Shown: one piece after another, positions 23,830 to 31,882 of the stretch
Position numbering within the stretch: the stretch's first letter is position 1
Layout: each line of letters opens with the position of its first letter
DNA from: JAKPAM01 sp047605425
GTDB lineage: Bacteria > Pseudomonadota > Gammaproteobacteria > Burkholderiales > Burkholderiaceae_E
Assembly (NCBI GenBank): GCA_047605425.1
Contig: JASGFT010000038.1
Span: 1 to 31,882 of the forward strand
DNA length: 31,882 nucleotides
Reading direction: 5' to 3'
Position numbers and translations under genes: made by a program
The notes under the pieces: model-generated
Database searches by the model: none
What the model was told of the DNA's origin: nothing
The model's input: only the letters and a program-made list of their open reading frames with translations

Positions 23830-23845
23830 GGGGCCAAGTAGTTGG

Positions 23846-23875
23846 AAAGTGGCACGAAGTGGCAAAAAGTCCCGG
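23846..23875 (+). promoter_or_regulatory. MraZ operator: three 10-bp boxes
   Basis: AAAGTGGCAC, GAAGTGGCAA and AAAGTCCCGG follow each other without gap, matching the AAAGTG(G/T)N3 type of repeat bound by MraZ in mollicutes. Just downstream of the predicted start site, a place suited to autorepression of the cluster. Confidence 0.7.
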
Positions 23876-23938
23876 GCCAGTGGCCTCGGAAGCCTTCTTT
23901 TTGCTTCCCCCTGATTCTTCCCGCAGCGCGTCTGGGTC

Positions 23939-24376
23939 ATGCTCAAAGGTCGGTCCGAGCTATCGCTGGATGTGAAGGGCCGCATGGCAGTGCCGGCCAA
24001 GTACCGGCCCGCGCTCGTCGATCCGGACACCGGCCGCAGCGTCGTCGTGACCACCGTGCATCCGCGGGGTTTCCTCGTGATCTATCCGTACCGGACCTGG
24101 CTGGATGTCGTCGCCAAGCTCGAGGCCAGGGATGACGAGCAGGGCCGCGATCTGCGCCGGACGGTGATCGGCAACGCGCACGAAGACGAGCTGGACGGCA
24201 GCGGCCGGATCCTGGTTCCGCTGGAGCTGCGCGAGGAGGGGCGGCTGGAGAAGGAGATCACGCTGGTCGGCGTCGGCAGCAGTCTGGAGCTGTGGCCGAC
24301 GAACGAGTACCAGGCGCAGCGGAAGAAGGATCGCGAGAAGCTCGCGTCGGCCGACTTGTCCGGCATTTCGCTTTGA
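23939..24376 (+). CDS. mraZ: Transcriptional regulator MraZ
   Basis: 145 aa. DNA-binding regulator of the dcw cluster, made of two AbrB/MraZ half-domains: LSLDVKGRMAVPAKYR near the start and LDGSGRILVPLELRE around residues 85-100, each with the DxxGR core. Normal length. The ribosome site is weak (gggtc before ATG). First gene of the cluster; three MraZ boxes in its leader indicate self-control. Followed by rsmH after 21 bp. Confidence 0.95.
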   Translation: MLKGRSELSLDVKGRMAVPAKYRPALVDPDTGRSVVVTTVHPRGFLVIYPYRTWLDVVAKLEARDDEQGRDLRRTVIGNAHEDELDGSGRILVPLELREEGRLEKEITLVGVGSSLELWPTNEYQAQRKKDREKLASADLSGISL

Positions 24377-24397
24377 ACGTGGGCGGAGCGTCGGATC

Positions 24398-25378
24398 GTG
24401 GCTGGGCACGGCGAGGGGCACCGGACGGTGCTGTTGGAACAGGCGGTATCCGCATTGGCGGTGCGGGCGGACGGAGTGTACGTGGATGGGACGTTCGGAC
24501 GAGGCGGGCATAGCGCGGCGATCCGGGCGGGCTTGGGCGAGGCGGGCTGCCTGGTCGCGATCGACCGGGATCCCGAGGCGGTAAGGGTCGGACGGCAATG
24601 GGCGCGGCAGTCCGCCGGAGCGGGGCGGATCGTCGTCGAGCATGCGTGGTTCTCGCAGTTGGGTCAGGTGTTGGACGCGCACGGACTGGCCGGCATCGAT
24701 GGCCTGCTGCTCGATCTGGGCGTGTCGTCGCCGCAGCTCGACGATCCGTCGCGAGGGTTCAGTTTTCGGGAGGACGGCCCGCTCGACATGCGGATGGACA
24801 CGACGCGTGGCGAGCCGGCCCGGCGGTGGTTGTTGCGGGCGACCGTGCAGGAAATCAGAGAGGCGCTGAAGGACTATGGGGAAGAACGGTTTGCTCTTCA
24901 GATTGCAGAGGCGATTGATGCTCGCCGCCAAGCCGTCGGCCACGACGCTTTCCAAACCACCGGCGAGCTTGCCCGTCTCGTGGCGGACGTCTACGTCCGC
25001 CGCCAGAAGCGGCCGGAGGTGGGCAAGAACCCGGCCACCCGCACCTTTCAGGCTATACGGATTCTCGTCAATCAAGAGCTTGCGGAACTCCAAGTCGTAC
25101 TAGAGCAGGGCGTGGCGCGGCTGCGCCCGGGAGGTCGCCTGGTGGTGATCAGCTTTCATTCGATCGAGGACCGTATGGTCAAGCAATTCATCCATCGCGA
25201 ATCCGGCCGCGCCGCGCCGCGCGATCCGATCATGGGCACGCCGATCCACGCGCGCCCGCCCCGCCTGAAGCCGCTCGCGCGGGTGCTGCCCGGCGCCGAC
25301 GAGGTCCGCGACAATCCGCGCGCGCGCTCGGCCGTGATGCGCGTGGCCGAAAGATTGGACGAAAGGGTGGCCGCATGA
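24398..25378 (+). CDS. rsmH: 16S rRNA (cytosine-1402-N4)-methyltransferase RsmH
   Basis: 326 aa from GTG 24398. Methylates N4 of C1402 in the 16S rRNA decoding centre using S-adenosylmethionine. Motifs: HRTVLLEQAV at the start, YVDGTFGRGGHS (SAM-binding loop), LLDLGVSSPQLDDPSRGFSF, NPATRTFQAIRILVNQEL and VVISFHSIEDRMVKQF. Full length. Its 3' end overlaps ftsL by four bases (ATGA). Codon choice in roughly the first two-thirds (for instance around 24840-25100) is less GC3-biased than in the downstream genes. Confidence 0.96.
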   Translation: MAGHGEGHRTVLLEQAVSALAVRADGVYVDGTFGRGGHSAAIRAGLGEAGCLVAIDRDPEAVRVGRQWARQSAGAGRIVVEHAWFSQLGQVLDAHGLAGIDGLLLDLGVSSPQLDDPSRGFSFREDGPLDMRMDTTRGEPARRWLLRATVQEIREALKDYGEERFALQIAEAIDARRQAVGHDAFQTTGELARLVADVYVRRQKRPEVGKNPATRTFQAIRILVNQELAELQVVLEQGVARLRPGGRLVVISFHSIEDRMVKQFIHRESGRAAPRDPIMGTPIHARPPRLKPLARVLPGADEVRDNPRARSAVMRVAERLDERVAA

Positions 25379-25689
25379 ACAAACTGTCCGTCGTGTTGCT
25401 GGCCGCGCTCGTCGCGTGCGCGCTCGGTCTCGTCACCTCGCAGAACCGCGCTCGCCAGGCCTTCGCCGAGCTCGAACGCGCGCAGGCCGCGGGCCGGCAG
25501 GCGGCGCTCGTCTACAGCCAGCTCGAGGTCGAGCAATCGGCGCTGTCGAAGAACTCGCTGATCGACGGCAAGGCGCGCCGCAGCCTGGCGATGCAGGCCG
25601 TCACCAATGAAAGGACGCTGCACCTGAACATGACGGCATCGCGCCCCACCGTGTCGGCGCGCGCGCCGGCCGTCAATCCGCTGCGCTAG
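25375..25689 (+). CDS. ftsL: Cell division protein FtsL
   Basis: 104 aa. Small bitopic divisome protein that links FtsB/FtsQ and activates the FtsWI synthase. One membrane segment at residues about 4-22 (LSVVLLAALVACALGLVTS) with a very short cytoplasmic tail, then a periplasmic coiled coil (residues about 25-60, FAELERAQAAGRQAALVYSQ). Start is in the ATGA overlap with rsmH. Position between rsmH and ftsI supports the call, since FtsL sequences vary widely. Confidence 0.93.
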   Translation: MNKLSVVLLAALVACALGLVTSQNRARQAFAELERAQAAGRQAALVYSQLEVEQSALSKNSLIDGKARRSLAMQAVTNERTLHLNMTASRPTVSARAPAVNPLR

Positions 25690-25727
25690 CCCCGCCGCTT
25701 ACCGCCCACCGATCACTGGCTACCGTC

Positions 25728-27488
25728 ATGGCGCGCAAGTCCTCGAAATCGACCCATCCGTTGCTGCGGGTCAAGCTGTCCCCGGCGCGGTCGCGGGCGC
25801 TGATGCTGATGCTCGCGCTGGCGTTCGTCTCGCTGGCCGCGCGAGCCGCCTACCTGCAGGTGTTCAATGACGATTACCTGCGCGAGCAGGGCGGCAAGCG
25901 CTACGAGGTCGGCATCGAGCTGCCGGCGTCGCGCGGGCGCATCCTCGATCGCAACGGCGTCGTGCTCGCCGCGAGCCTGCCGGCGCGCAGCGTCGCGGTG
26001 TTTCCGGGGCAGTGGCGCGAGTCGCTGCCGTCGCGCCCGGCCGGCGAGCCGGGGCGCCAGGTCGGCGAGCTGGCCCGCCTGCTCGGCCAGCCGGAGCCGG
26101 ACCTGCGCCGCAAGCTCGAGGAGGAAGACCGCAAGTACGTCTACCTGAAGCGCCAGGTCGACCTCGACGTGGCCGGCAGGATCGACGCGCTGAAGGTCCC
26201 GGGCATCGACATGCGCCGCGAGTACAAGCGCCATTACCCCGAAGGCGAGATGCTGGCGCACGTGATCGGCTTCACGAACGTCGAGGATCGCGGCCAGGAG
26301 GGCATGGAGCTGTCGCAGCAGCCGCAGCTCGCCGGCCAGCCCGGCCATCGCCGGATCATCCGCGACCGGCTCGGCAATCCGATCGAGGACGTGCAGGCGA
26401 TCCGCGAGCCGCGCGACGGCGGCGACGTCACGCTGTCGATCGACAGCAAGATCCAGTTCCTCGTGCACAACGCGCTGGCCGACGCGATGCGCGAGCAGCG
26501 CGCCAAGGCCGCCGCGGCCGTCGTCATCGATGTGCAGACCGGCGAAGTGCTGGCGCTGTCGAACTTTCCCAATTTCAACCCGAACGATCGCCGCGGCCTG
26601 TCCGGCGCGCAGTTGCGCAACCGCGTGATGACCGACATCTTCGAGCCGGGCTCGACGATGAAGCCGTTCACCGTCGCGCTGGCGCTCGAGTTGAACAAGA
26701 CGACGCCGCGGTCCGTGATCCAGACCGCGCCGGGCAAGCTGACGATCAACGGCGCGACGATCGGCGACGCGCACCCGCACGGCCCGCTGACGGTCGAGCA
26801 GATCATCGAGAAGTCGTCGAACGTCGGCACGGCCAAGCTGGCGCTGGCGATGCAGCCGCACGACATGTGGAGCATGTTCGTGTCGCTGGGTTTCGGCCAG
26901 GCGCCGCAGATCGGCTTTCCCGGCGCGGTCGCCGGCCGCGTGCGGCCGTACAAGAACTGGAAGCCGATCGAGCAGGCGACGATGTCCTACGGCCACGGCA
27001 TCTCGGTGTCGCTGGCGCAGATGGCGCGCGCGTACACGGTGTTCGCGCGCAACGGCGACATCGTGCCGCTGTCGATGATGAAGACCGACGGCCCGGTGGC
27101 CGGCGTGCAGGTCGTCCGTCCCGAGGTCGCGCAGGCGATGCGCAGGATGCTCGAGATGGCCGCCGGCCCCAAGGGCACGGCGCCGAAGGCGCAGGTCGTC
27201 GGCTACAGCGTGGCCGGCAAGACCGGTACCGCGTACAAGCAGGAGAACGGCCGCTACGTGAAGAAATACGTGTCGTCGTTCGTCGGCTTCGCGCCCGCGT
27301 CGAATCCGCGCCTGGTCGTGGCGGTGTTGATCGACGAGCCGGGCGCCGGCAAGCACTTTGGCGGCGAGGTGGCCGCGCCGGTGTTCTCGCGCATCGTCGG
27401 CGACAGCCTGCGGGCGATGCGGGTCGCGCCCGACACGCCCTTCGCCAAGCTCGTCATTCCCGACAAGGCCGTCGAGGAGAGCCTGTGA
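25728..27488 (+). CDS. ftsI: Septal peptidoglycan transpeptidase FtsI (PBP3)
   Basis: 586 aa. Cross-links septal peptidoglycan in the periplasm. Short cytoplasmic N-terminus, membrane anchor about residues 23-44, pedestal domain from ASRGRILDRNG (68-77), then the transpeptidase with active-site Ser309 in STMK (309-312), SSN (363-365) and KTG (498-500). All three motifs are intact. Its stop overlaps the GTG start of murE by four bases, indicating coupled translation. Confidence 0.97.
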   Translation: MARKSSKSTHPLLRVKLSPARSRALMLMLALAFVSLAARAAYLQVFNDDYLREQGGKRYEVGIELPASRGRILDRNGVVLAASLPARSVAVFPGQWRESLPSRPAGEPGRQVGELARLLGQPEPDLRRKLEEEDRKYVYLKRQVDLDVAGRIDALKVPGIDMRREYKRHYPEGEMLAHVIGFTNVEDRGQEGMELSQQPQLAGQPGHRRIIRDRLGNPIEDVQAIREPRDGGDVTLSIDSKIQFLVHNALADAMREQRAKAAAAVVIDVQTGEVLALSNFPNFNPNDRRGLSGAQLRNRVMTDIFEPGSTMKPFTVALALELNKTTPRSVIQTAPGKLTINGATIGDAHPHGPLTVEQIIEKSSNVGTAKLALAMQPHDMWSMFVSLGFGQAPQIGFPGAVAGRVRPYKNWKPIEQATMSYGHGISVSLAQMARAYTVFARNGDIVPLSMMKTDGPVAGVQVVRPEVAQAMRRMLEMAAGPKGTAPKAQVVGYSVAGKTGTAYKQENGRYVKKYVSSFVGFAPASNPRLVVAVLIDEPGAGKHFGGEVAAPVFSRIVGDSLRAMRVAPDTPFAKLVIPDKAVEESL

Positions 27489-29113
27489 CGCCGCCGACGA
27501 CATCGCCCGCCGTCGCGCCCGCCGCCGGGTCGGCGGCCTCGCCGCTGGTGGCGCAGGTCGCCGCCTGGCTGGCGCGCCAGCTCCCGGTCGGGGCCAGGCT
27601 CAGCGGCGACAGCCGGAAGCTGGCGGCCGGCGACGGTTTCGTCGCCTACCCCGGCGGCACGACCGACGGCCGCGCGTTCATCGACGACGCGATCGCGCGC
27701 GGCGCGGCGGCGATCCTGTGGGACGACGCCGGCCATGCGTGGCGGCACGGCGCGGCGGTCGCGCAGCGCGGCGTGCCGGACCTGCGCGCGCTGGCCGGTC
27801 CGATCGCCGCCGCTTATCACGGCCATCCGAGCGAGCGGCTCGAGCTGATCGCCGTGACCGGCACCAACGGCAAGACGAGCTGCACGCAGTGGATCGCGCA
27901 GGGGCTCGAGGCGCGCGGCCGCCGCTCGGCGATCATCGGCACGCTCGGCAGCGGCCGCGTCGGCCACCTGGATCCGTTCGGGCTGACCACGCCGGACGCG
28001 ATCAGCCTGCAGGGCATGCTGGCCCGCTTCGTCGCCGAAGGCGTGCAGTCGGTGGCGATGGAGGCCTCGTCGATCGGGCTCGACCAGGGACGCCTGGCCG
28101 GCACGTCGGTCGCCGTCGCCGTCTTCACGAACCTGACGCACGACCATCTCGACTACCACGGCTCGATGGCGCGCTATGCGGCCGCCAAGGCGCGGCTGTT
28201 CACGCAGCCCGGGCTGCGCGCGGCGGTCGTCAACGGCGACGATCCGGCGGCGGCGCTGATGATCGCGGCGATCGACGGCCCGCACGCCCCGGCGCGGGCC
28301 GAAGGCGAGGCGCCGACGCGGATCGGCTACCGGATCGATGCGGATCGCGCCGGCGGCGATCGCCGCGCCGCGGCGCCGGCGGTCGACGCCTGGCTGCTCG
28401 CCGAGCGGATCGAGACGCGGCCCGACGGCATGACCGTCGTCGTCGGCGGCGACTTCGGCCGCGCCAGCGTGCCGCTGCGGGTGCTGGGCCGCTACAACGT
28501 GTCGAACATGCTGGCCGTGGCCGGCGCCTGGATCGGCCTGGGCATGCCCTTCGACGAGGCGATGTCGCGGCTGGGCTCGCTCGAGCCGGTGCGCGGCCGG
28601 CTCGAGGTCGTGCGGCTCGCCGACGCCGATGTCGTTGCCGGGACCGGCGGGCGCGCGCCGCTGGCCGTCGTCGACTACGCGCACACGCCCGACGCGCTGG
28701 TCAACGTGCTGGGCACGCTGCGCGAGGTCGCGCGGGCGCGCGGCGGCCGGCTGTGGTGCGTGCTCGGCGCCGGCGGCGATCGCGATCCGAGCAAGCGGCC
28801 GCTGATGGGCGCCGCCGCCGAGCGGCTCGCCGACCACGTCGTCGTCACCTCCGACAATCCGCGCGGCGAACCGCCGCTGCGGATTCTCGCCGACATCCGC
28901 GCCGGCCTGACGCGAGAGCCGGCGATGACCGAGGTCGATCGCGGCGTCGCGATCGCGCGCGCCGTCGCCGGCGCCGAGGCGGCGGACGTCGTGCTGATCG
29001 CCGGCAAGGGGCACGAGGACTATCAGGAGATCGAAGGCAGGCGTCTGCCGTTCTCGGATGTCGACGAGGCCCGCATCGCGTTGATCCGCTGGCGGGAGCA
29101 CGCGAATGTTTGA
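27485..29113 (+). CDS. murE: UDP-MurNAc-tripeptide synthetase MurE (meso-DAP adding)
   Basis: 542 aa from GTG 27485, inside the ftsI stop (GTGA). Adds the third residue to UDP-MurNAc-L-Ala-D-Glu in the cytoplasm. The ATP loop GTNGKTS is at residues 126-132; FTNLTHDHLDYHG and the YAAAKARLF lysine region follow; DNPR at 457-460 is the signature for meso-diaminopimelate over lysine, as expected for a Gram-negative. The N-terminus is extended by an Ala/Pro/Ser tail of about 18 residues. Overlaps murF by eight bases. Confidence 0.96.
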   Translation: MTPPTTSPAVAPAAGSAASPLVAQVAAWLARQLPVGARLSGDSRKLAAGDGFVAYPGGTTDGRAFIDDAIARGAAAILWDDAGHAWRHGAAVAQRGVPDLRALAGPIAAAYHGHPSERLELIAVTGTNGKTSCTQWIAQGLEARGRRSAIIGTLGSGRVGHLDPFGLTTPDAISLQGMLARFVAEGVQSVAMEASSIGLDQGRLAGTSVAVAVFTNLTHDHLDYHGSMARYAAAKARLFTQPGLRAAVVNGDDPAAALMIAAIDGPHAPARAEGEAPTRIGYRIDADRAGGDRRAAAPAVDAWLLAERIETRPDGMTVVVGGDFGRASVPLRVLGRYNVSNMLAVAGAWIGLGMPFDEAMSRLGSLEPVRGRLEVVRLADADVVAGTGGRAPLAVVDYAHTPDALVNVLGTLREVARARGGRLWCVLGAGGDRDPSKRPLMGAAAERLADHVVVTSDNPRGEPPLRILADIRAGLTREPAMTEVDRGVAIARAVAGAEAADVVLIAGKGHEDYQEIEGRRLPFSDVDEARIALIRWREHANV

Positions 29114-30527
29114 CCTGGAGCAGGCGCTCGGCTGGCTGTCCGGCGCGCGGCTGATCGGCGACGGCGCTGTCGTCGTGCGCCGCGTGTGCACCGACACGCG
29201 CGCGGTCGCGCCCGGCGATCTGTTCGTCGCGATCCGCGGCGAGCAATTCGACGCCAACCGCTTCGCCGACCAGGCCGAGGCCCGCGGCGCCGCGGCCGTG
29301 CTCGTCGAGCGCGCGGCCGGCGTCGCCGCGTCGCTGCGCGGACCGGTGGTCGAGGTCGACGATTCGCGGATCGCGCTCGGCGAGCTGGCCGGCGGCTGGC
29401 GCCGCCGCTTCACGCTGCCGACGATCGCGGTCGCCGGCAGCAACGGCAAGACGACGGTCAAGGAGATGATCGCTTCGATCCTCGCGCGACAGTTCGGCGC
29501 CGCGCACCGGCTGGCGACGGCCGGCAACCTGAACAATGACATCGGCGTGCCGATGACGCTGTTCGGCCTAGGCGACGCGCACCGCGCCGCCGTCATCGAG
29601 CTGGGCATGAACCACCCCGGCGAGATCGCCTGGCTGACGCGGATCGCCGCGCCGACGGTCGCGCTGGTCAACAACGCGCAGCGCGAGCACCAGGAGTTCA
29701 TGGACGGCGTCGAGGCGACCGCGCACGAGAACGGCGCGGTGATCGCCGGGCTGCCGGCCGACGGCGTCGCCGTCTATCCGGGCGACGACGCGCACGCGCC
29801 GATCTGGCGCGAGCTGGCCGGCGCGCGGCGCGCGATGACCTTCGGCCTGGCCGGCCCGGACGCTCCGCCGCTCGCCGTCTGGGCGGCGCCCGACGCGGTG
29901 CCGGAAGCCTTCGTGCTGAACCTCGCCGGCCAGGCGCTGCCGGTGCGGCTGGACATCGCCGGCCGCCACAACGTGCGCAACGCGCTGGCCGCCGCCGCCT
30001 GCTGCGTGGCGATCGGCATCGAGCCGGCGACGATCGTCGCCGGCCTGCAGGCGTTCGCGCCGGTCAAGGGCCGGCTGGTCCGCGCGACGCTGGCCAACGG
30101 CGCGACGCTGATCGACGACAGCTACAACGCCAACCCGGATTCGGTGCGCGCGGCGATCGACGTGCTGGCGCCCGCCGGCGCGCGGGCGACCCTCGTGCTC
30201 GGCGACATGGGCGAGGTCGGCGACCAGGGGCCGGCGTTCCATCGCGAGGTCGGCGCCTACGCGCGCGAGCGCGGCGTCGGCGCGCTGCTGGCGCTGGGCG
30301 ACGCGACGGTCGATGCCGTCGCCGCGTTCGGCCAGGGCGCCCATCACTTCGCCGACGTCGACGCGCTGCTCGCGCGGCTGCGAGGTCGGATAGAGGCCGG
30401 CGACCTGGTGCTGGTCAAGGGATCGCGCTTCATGCGGATGGAGCGCGTCGTCGCGGCGCTGCGCGGCGACGGCGACGGCAACGGCGACGGCAACGGCAAC
30501 GGCCGCCAGGCGGGGGGCCAGCACTGA
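29106..30527 (+). CDS. murF: UDP-MurNAc-tripeptide D-Ala-D-Ala ligase MurF
   Basis: 473 aa. Adds D-Ala-D-Ala to complete the UDP-MurNAc-pentapeptide. ATP loop AGSNGKTTVKEM (about residues 110-121), NLNNDIGVPMTLFGL, ELGMNHPGEI and the C-terminal-domain motif DDSYNANPDSVRAA are all present. The C-terminus ends in a low-complexity tail GDGDGNGDGNGNGRQAGGQH coded by six-base repeats, beyond the normal end of the enzyme. Overlaps murE by eight bases and mraY by one. Confidence 0.96.
   Translation: MFDLEQALGWLSGARLIGDGAVVVRRVCTDTRAVAPGDLFVAIRGEQFDANRFADQAEARGAAAVLVERAAGVAASLRGPVVEVDDSRIALGELAGGWRRRFTLPTIAVAGSNGKTTVKEMIASILARQFGAAHRLATAGNLNNDIGVPMTLFGLGDAHRAAVIELGMNHPGEIAWLTRIAAPTVALVNNAQREHQEFMDGVEATAHENGAVIAGLPADGVAVYPGDDAHAPIWRELAGARRAMTFGLAGPDAPPLAVWAAPDAVPEAFVLNLAGQALPVRLDIAGRHNVRNALAAAACCVAIGIEPATIVAGLQAFAPVKGRLVRATLANGATLIDDSYNANPDSVRAAIDVLAPAGARATLVLGDMGEVGDQGPAFHREVGAYARERGVGALLALGDATVDAVAAFGQGAHHFADVDALLARLRGRIEAGDLVLVKGSRFMRMERVVAALRGDGDGNGDGNGNGRQAGGQH
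30465..30500 (+). repeat. Six tandem hexanucleotides at the murF 3' end
   Basis: Units ggcgac or ggcaac repeated six times, coding Gly-Asp and Gly-Asn pairs. In-frame length variation would only change the tail of MurF. Confidence 0.85.
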
Positions 30528-31696
30528 TGCTGCTCGAGATCGCCCAATGGCTGGCCAAGGACATCCGCGGCTTCGCGGTGTTCAACTACATCACGCTGCG
30601 CGCGGTGCTGGCGACGCTGACCGCGCTGGCGATCGGCCTGATCTGCGGGCCGGCGCTGATCCAGCGGCTGGCCGCGCTCAAGATCGGCCAGGCGGTCCGC
30701 CAGGACGGCCCGCAGACCCATCTGGGCAAGTCCGGCACGCCGACGATGGGCGGCGCGCTGGTGCTGATCTCGGTGGCGCTGTCGACGCTGCTGTGGGCCG
30801 ACCTGGCCAATCGCTTCATCTGGATCGTGCTGCTGGTCACGCTGGGCTTCGGCGCGGTCGGCTGGGTCGACGACTACCGCAAGGTCGTGCATCGCAATCC
30901 GAAGGGGATGCGCTCGGGCGAGAAGTACTTCTGGCAGTCGCTGATCGGCATCGTCGCGGCCGTGTACCTGGCGTTCACGATCCCGACCGACTCGGCGTCG
31001 CAGACCTGGGAGCTGTTCAGCGCCTGGGTACGCAGCGGCTTCACGCTCGAGCTGCCGGGCAAGGCCGACCTGCTGGTACCATTCTTCAAGAACGTCGCCT
31101 ACCCGATGGGCGCGCTCGGCTTCATCGCGCTGACGTACTTCGTCATCGTCGGCACCAGCAACGCGGTGAACCTGACCGACGGCGCCGACGGCCTGGCGAT
31201 CCTGCCGGCGGTGATGGTCGGCAGCGCGCTGGGCATCTTCGCCTACGTGGCCGGCAACGCGGTGTTCGCGCGCTACCTGGCGTTTCCGCACATTCCGGGC
31301 GCCGGCGAGCTGGTCGTCATCTGCGGCGCGATCGCCGGCGCGGGCCTGGCCTTCCTGTGGTTCAACGCGTATCCGGCGCAGGTGTTCATGGGCGACGTCG
31401 GCGCGCTGGCGCTCGGCGGCGCGCTGGGCACGATCGCGGTCATCGCCCGGCAGGAGATCCTGCTGTTCATCATGGGCGGCGTGTTCGTCGTCGAGACACT
31501 GTCGGTGATGATCCAGGTCGGCTATTTCAAGTACACGAAGAAGCGCTACGGCCAGGGCCGGCGGATCTTCCGGATGGCGCCGCTGCATCATCATTTCGAG
31601 GTCGGCGGCGTCAAGGAGACGCAGGTCGTCGTGCGCTTCTGGATCGTCACGATGATGCTGGTGCTGTTCGGCCTGTGTTCGTTGAAGCTGCGGTGA
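30527..31696 (+). CDS. mraY: Phospho-MurNAc-pentapeptide translocase MraY
   Basis: 389 aa inner-membrane enzyme that transfers phospho-MurNAc-pentapeptide to undecaprenyl phosphate, giving lipid I. About ten membrane segments. Catalytic and Mg-binding motifs are intact: GWVDDYRKV, NLTDGADGLAI, FMGDVGALALGG and the PLHHHFEVGG loop. The first base of its ATG is the last of the murF stop (TGATG). Length is usual for betaproteobacterial MraY. Confidence 0.97.
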   Translation: MLLEIAQWLAKDIRGFAVFNYITLRAVLATLTALAIGLICGPALIQRLAALKIGQAVRQDGPQTHLGKSGTPTMGGALVLISVALSTLLWADLANRFIWIVLLVTLGFGAVGWVDDYRKVVHRNPKGMRSGEKYFWQSLIGIVAAVYLAFTIPTDSASQTWELFSAWVRSGFTLELPGKADLLVPFFKNVAYPMGALGFIALTYFVIVGTSNAVNLTDGADGLAILPAVMVGSALGIFAYVAGNAVFARYLAFPHIPGAGELVVICGAIAGAGLAFLWFNAYPAQVFMGDVGALALGGALGTIAVIARQEILLFIMGGVFVVETLSVMIQVGYFKYTKKRYGQGRRIFRMAPLHHHFEVGGVKETQVVVRFWIVTMMLVLFGLCSLKLR

Positions 31697-31703
31697 GCCG
31701 GCG

Positions 31704-31882
31704 ATGAGCGAAACCCTGCACCCCACGCCGCAACTGCAACTGTTCGACCCCGCGGGCCGGCAGGCGCTGGTGCTCGGCCTCGGCGAATCGGGGCTGGCGA
31801 TGGCGCGCTGGCTGGCGTCGCGGCAGGCGCGCGTGCGCGTGGCCGACAGCCGCGAGGCGCCGCCCGGGCTGGCGACGCTGCG
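31704..31882 (+). CDS. murD: UDP-MurNAc-L-Ala:D-Glu ligase MurD (partial, 5' end)
   Basis: 59 codons are visible before the window ends. ATG 31704 comes seven bases after the mraY stop. The text QALVLGLGESGLAMARWLAS is the N-terminal Rossmann-like UDP-binding domain of MurD, and MurD follows MraY in the standard dcw order. The catalytic centre lies beyond the window. Confidence 0.93.
   Translation, partial: MSETLHPTPQLQLFDPAGRQALVLGLGESGLAMARWLASRQARVRVADSREAPPGLATL

Larger units (their letters stand above)
23406..23938. other. 533-bp intergenic region between rnpB and mraZ
   Basis: No gene supported. From about 23540 to 23800 it is much richer in A and T than the rest of the window. It holds a perfect palindrome (23546-23574), a probable plus-strand terminator (23607-23628), and the mraZ promoter and operator (23801-23875). 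A minus-strand frame at 23391-23654 was judged spurious. Confidence 0.7.

Noticed and set aside
25713..27503. Minus-strand frame opposite ftsI
   Set aside because: Exactly covers ftsI on the other strand and has shadow-type composition.
1..31882. tRNA genes, CRISPR arrays, insertion sequences, prophage genes
   Set aside because: None seen: no regularly spaced repeats, transposase or integrase motifs, or tRNA-like cloverleaf sequence was recognised by eye.

Overview
The window is a GC-rich chromosomal segment that most resembles a betaproteobacterium of the order Burkholderiales. Three features point there: several periplasmic solute-binding proteins of the Bug/TctC type (two separate genes plus one fused domain), a division/cell-wall (dcw) cluster in the order mraZ-rsmH-ftsL-ftsI-murE-murF-mraY-murD, and lipoproteins ending in LLAAC followed by poly-glycine. 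The exact genus cannot be read from the sequence.

Layout. (1) 1-8605 is a CoA-dependent catabolic region organised around a compact divergent promoter at 3062-3101. Leftward lie a family III CoA-transferase fused in frame to a Bug binding protein, then an SDR reductase of the 2,4-dienoyl-CoA reductase type (cut by the window edge). Rightward lie a Bug protein, a scar of a second CoA-transferase, two acyl-CoA dehydrogenases that probably work as a pair, a crotonase-fold enzyme and a VOC protein. Together they suggest uptake of an organic acid, activation to its CoA ester and a short oxidation sequence; the substrate is unknown. (2) 8568-9727 holds two hotdog-fold thioesterases on the minus strand. 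(3) 9976-13101 is a complete polar amino acid ABC importer (gltIJKL type). (4) 13161-13258 carries a predicted minus-strand small RNA with its own promoter, an anti-Shine-Dalgarno loop and an intrinsic terminator. (5) 13365-16862 has a Gly/Tyr-rich lipoprotein, a tartrate/D-malate dehydrogenase with a downstream Bug protein, and a decayed CotH-like gene. (6) 16876-22833 has a LuxR-type regulator, a large lipoprotein, pyrC, a DUF3025 gene and a FimV-like fragment. (7) 22995-23405 is RNase P RNA. (8) An AT-richer intergenic stretch leads to the mraZ promoter with three MraZ boxes, and the dcw cluster runs to the right edge, ending inside murD.

The most interesting items are the predicted small RNA at 13161-13222, whose hairpin loop repeats the 16S anti-Shine-Dalgarno core; the CoA-transferase/Bug fusion with an internal export signal and a possible internal start; and the overlapping divergent promoters that control that fusion and its Bug paralogue. 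Several genes look internally deleted (CoA-transferase scar, CotH relic, FimV-like fragment), which suggests ongoing gene decay in the accessory parts of the window. All functional assignments are from reading the sequence; no database search was possible.
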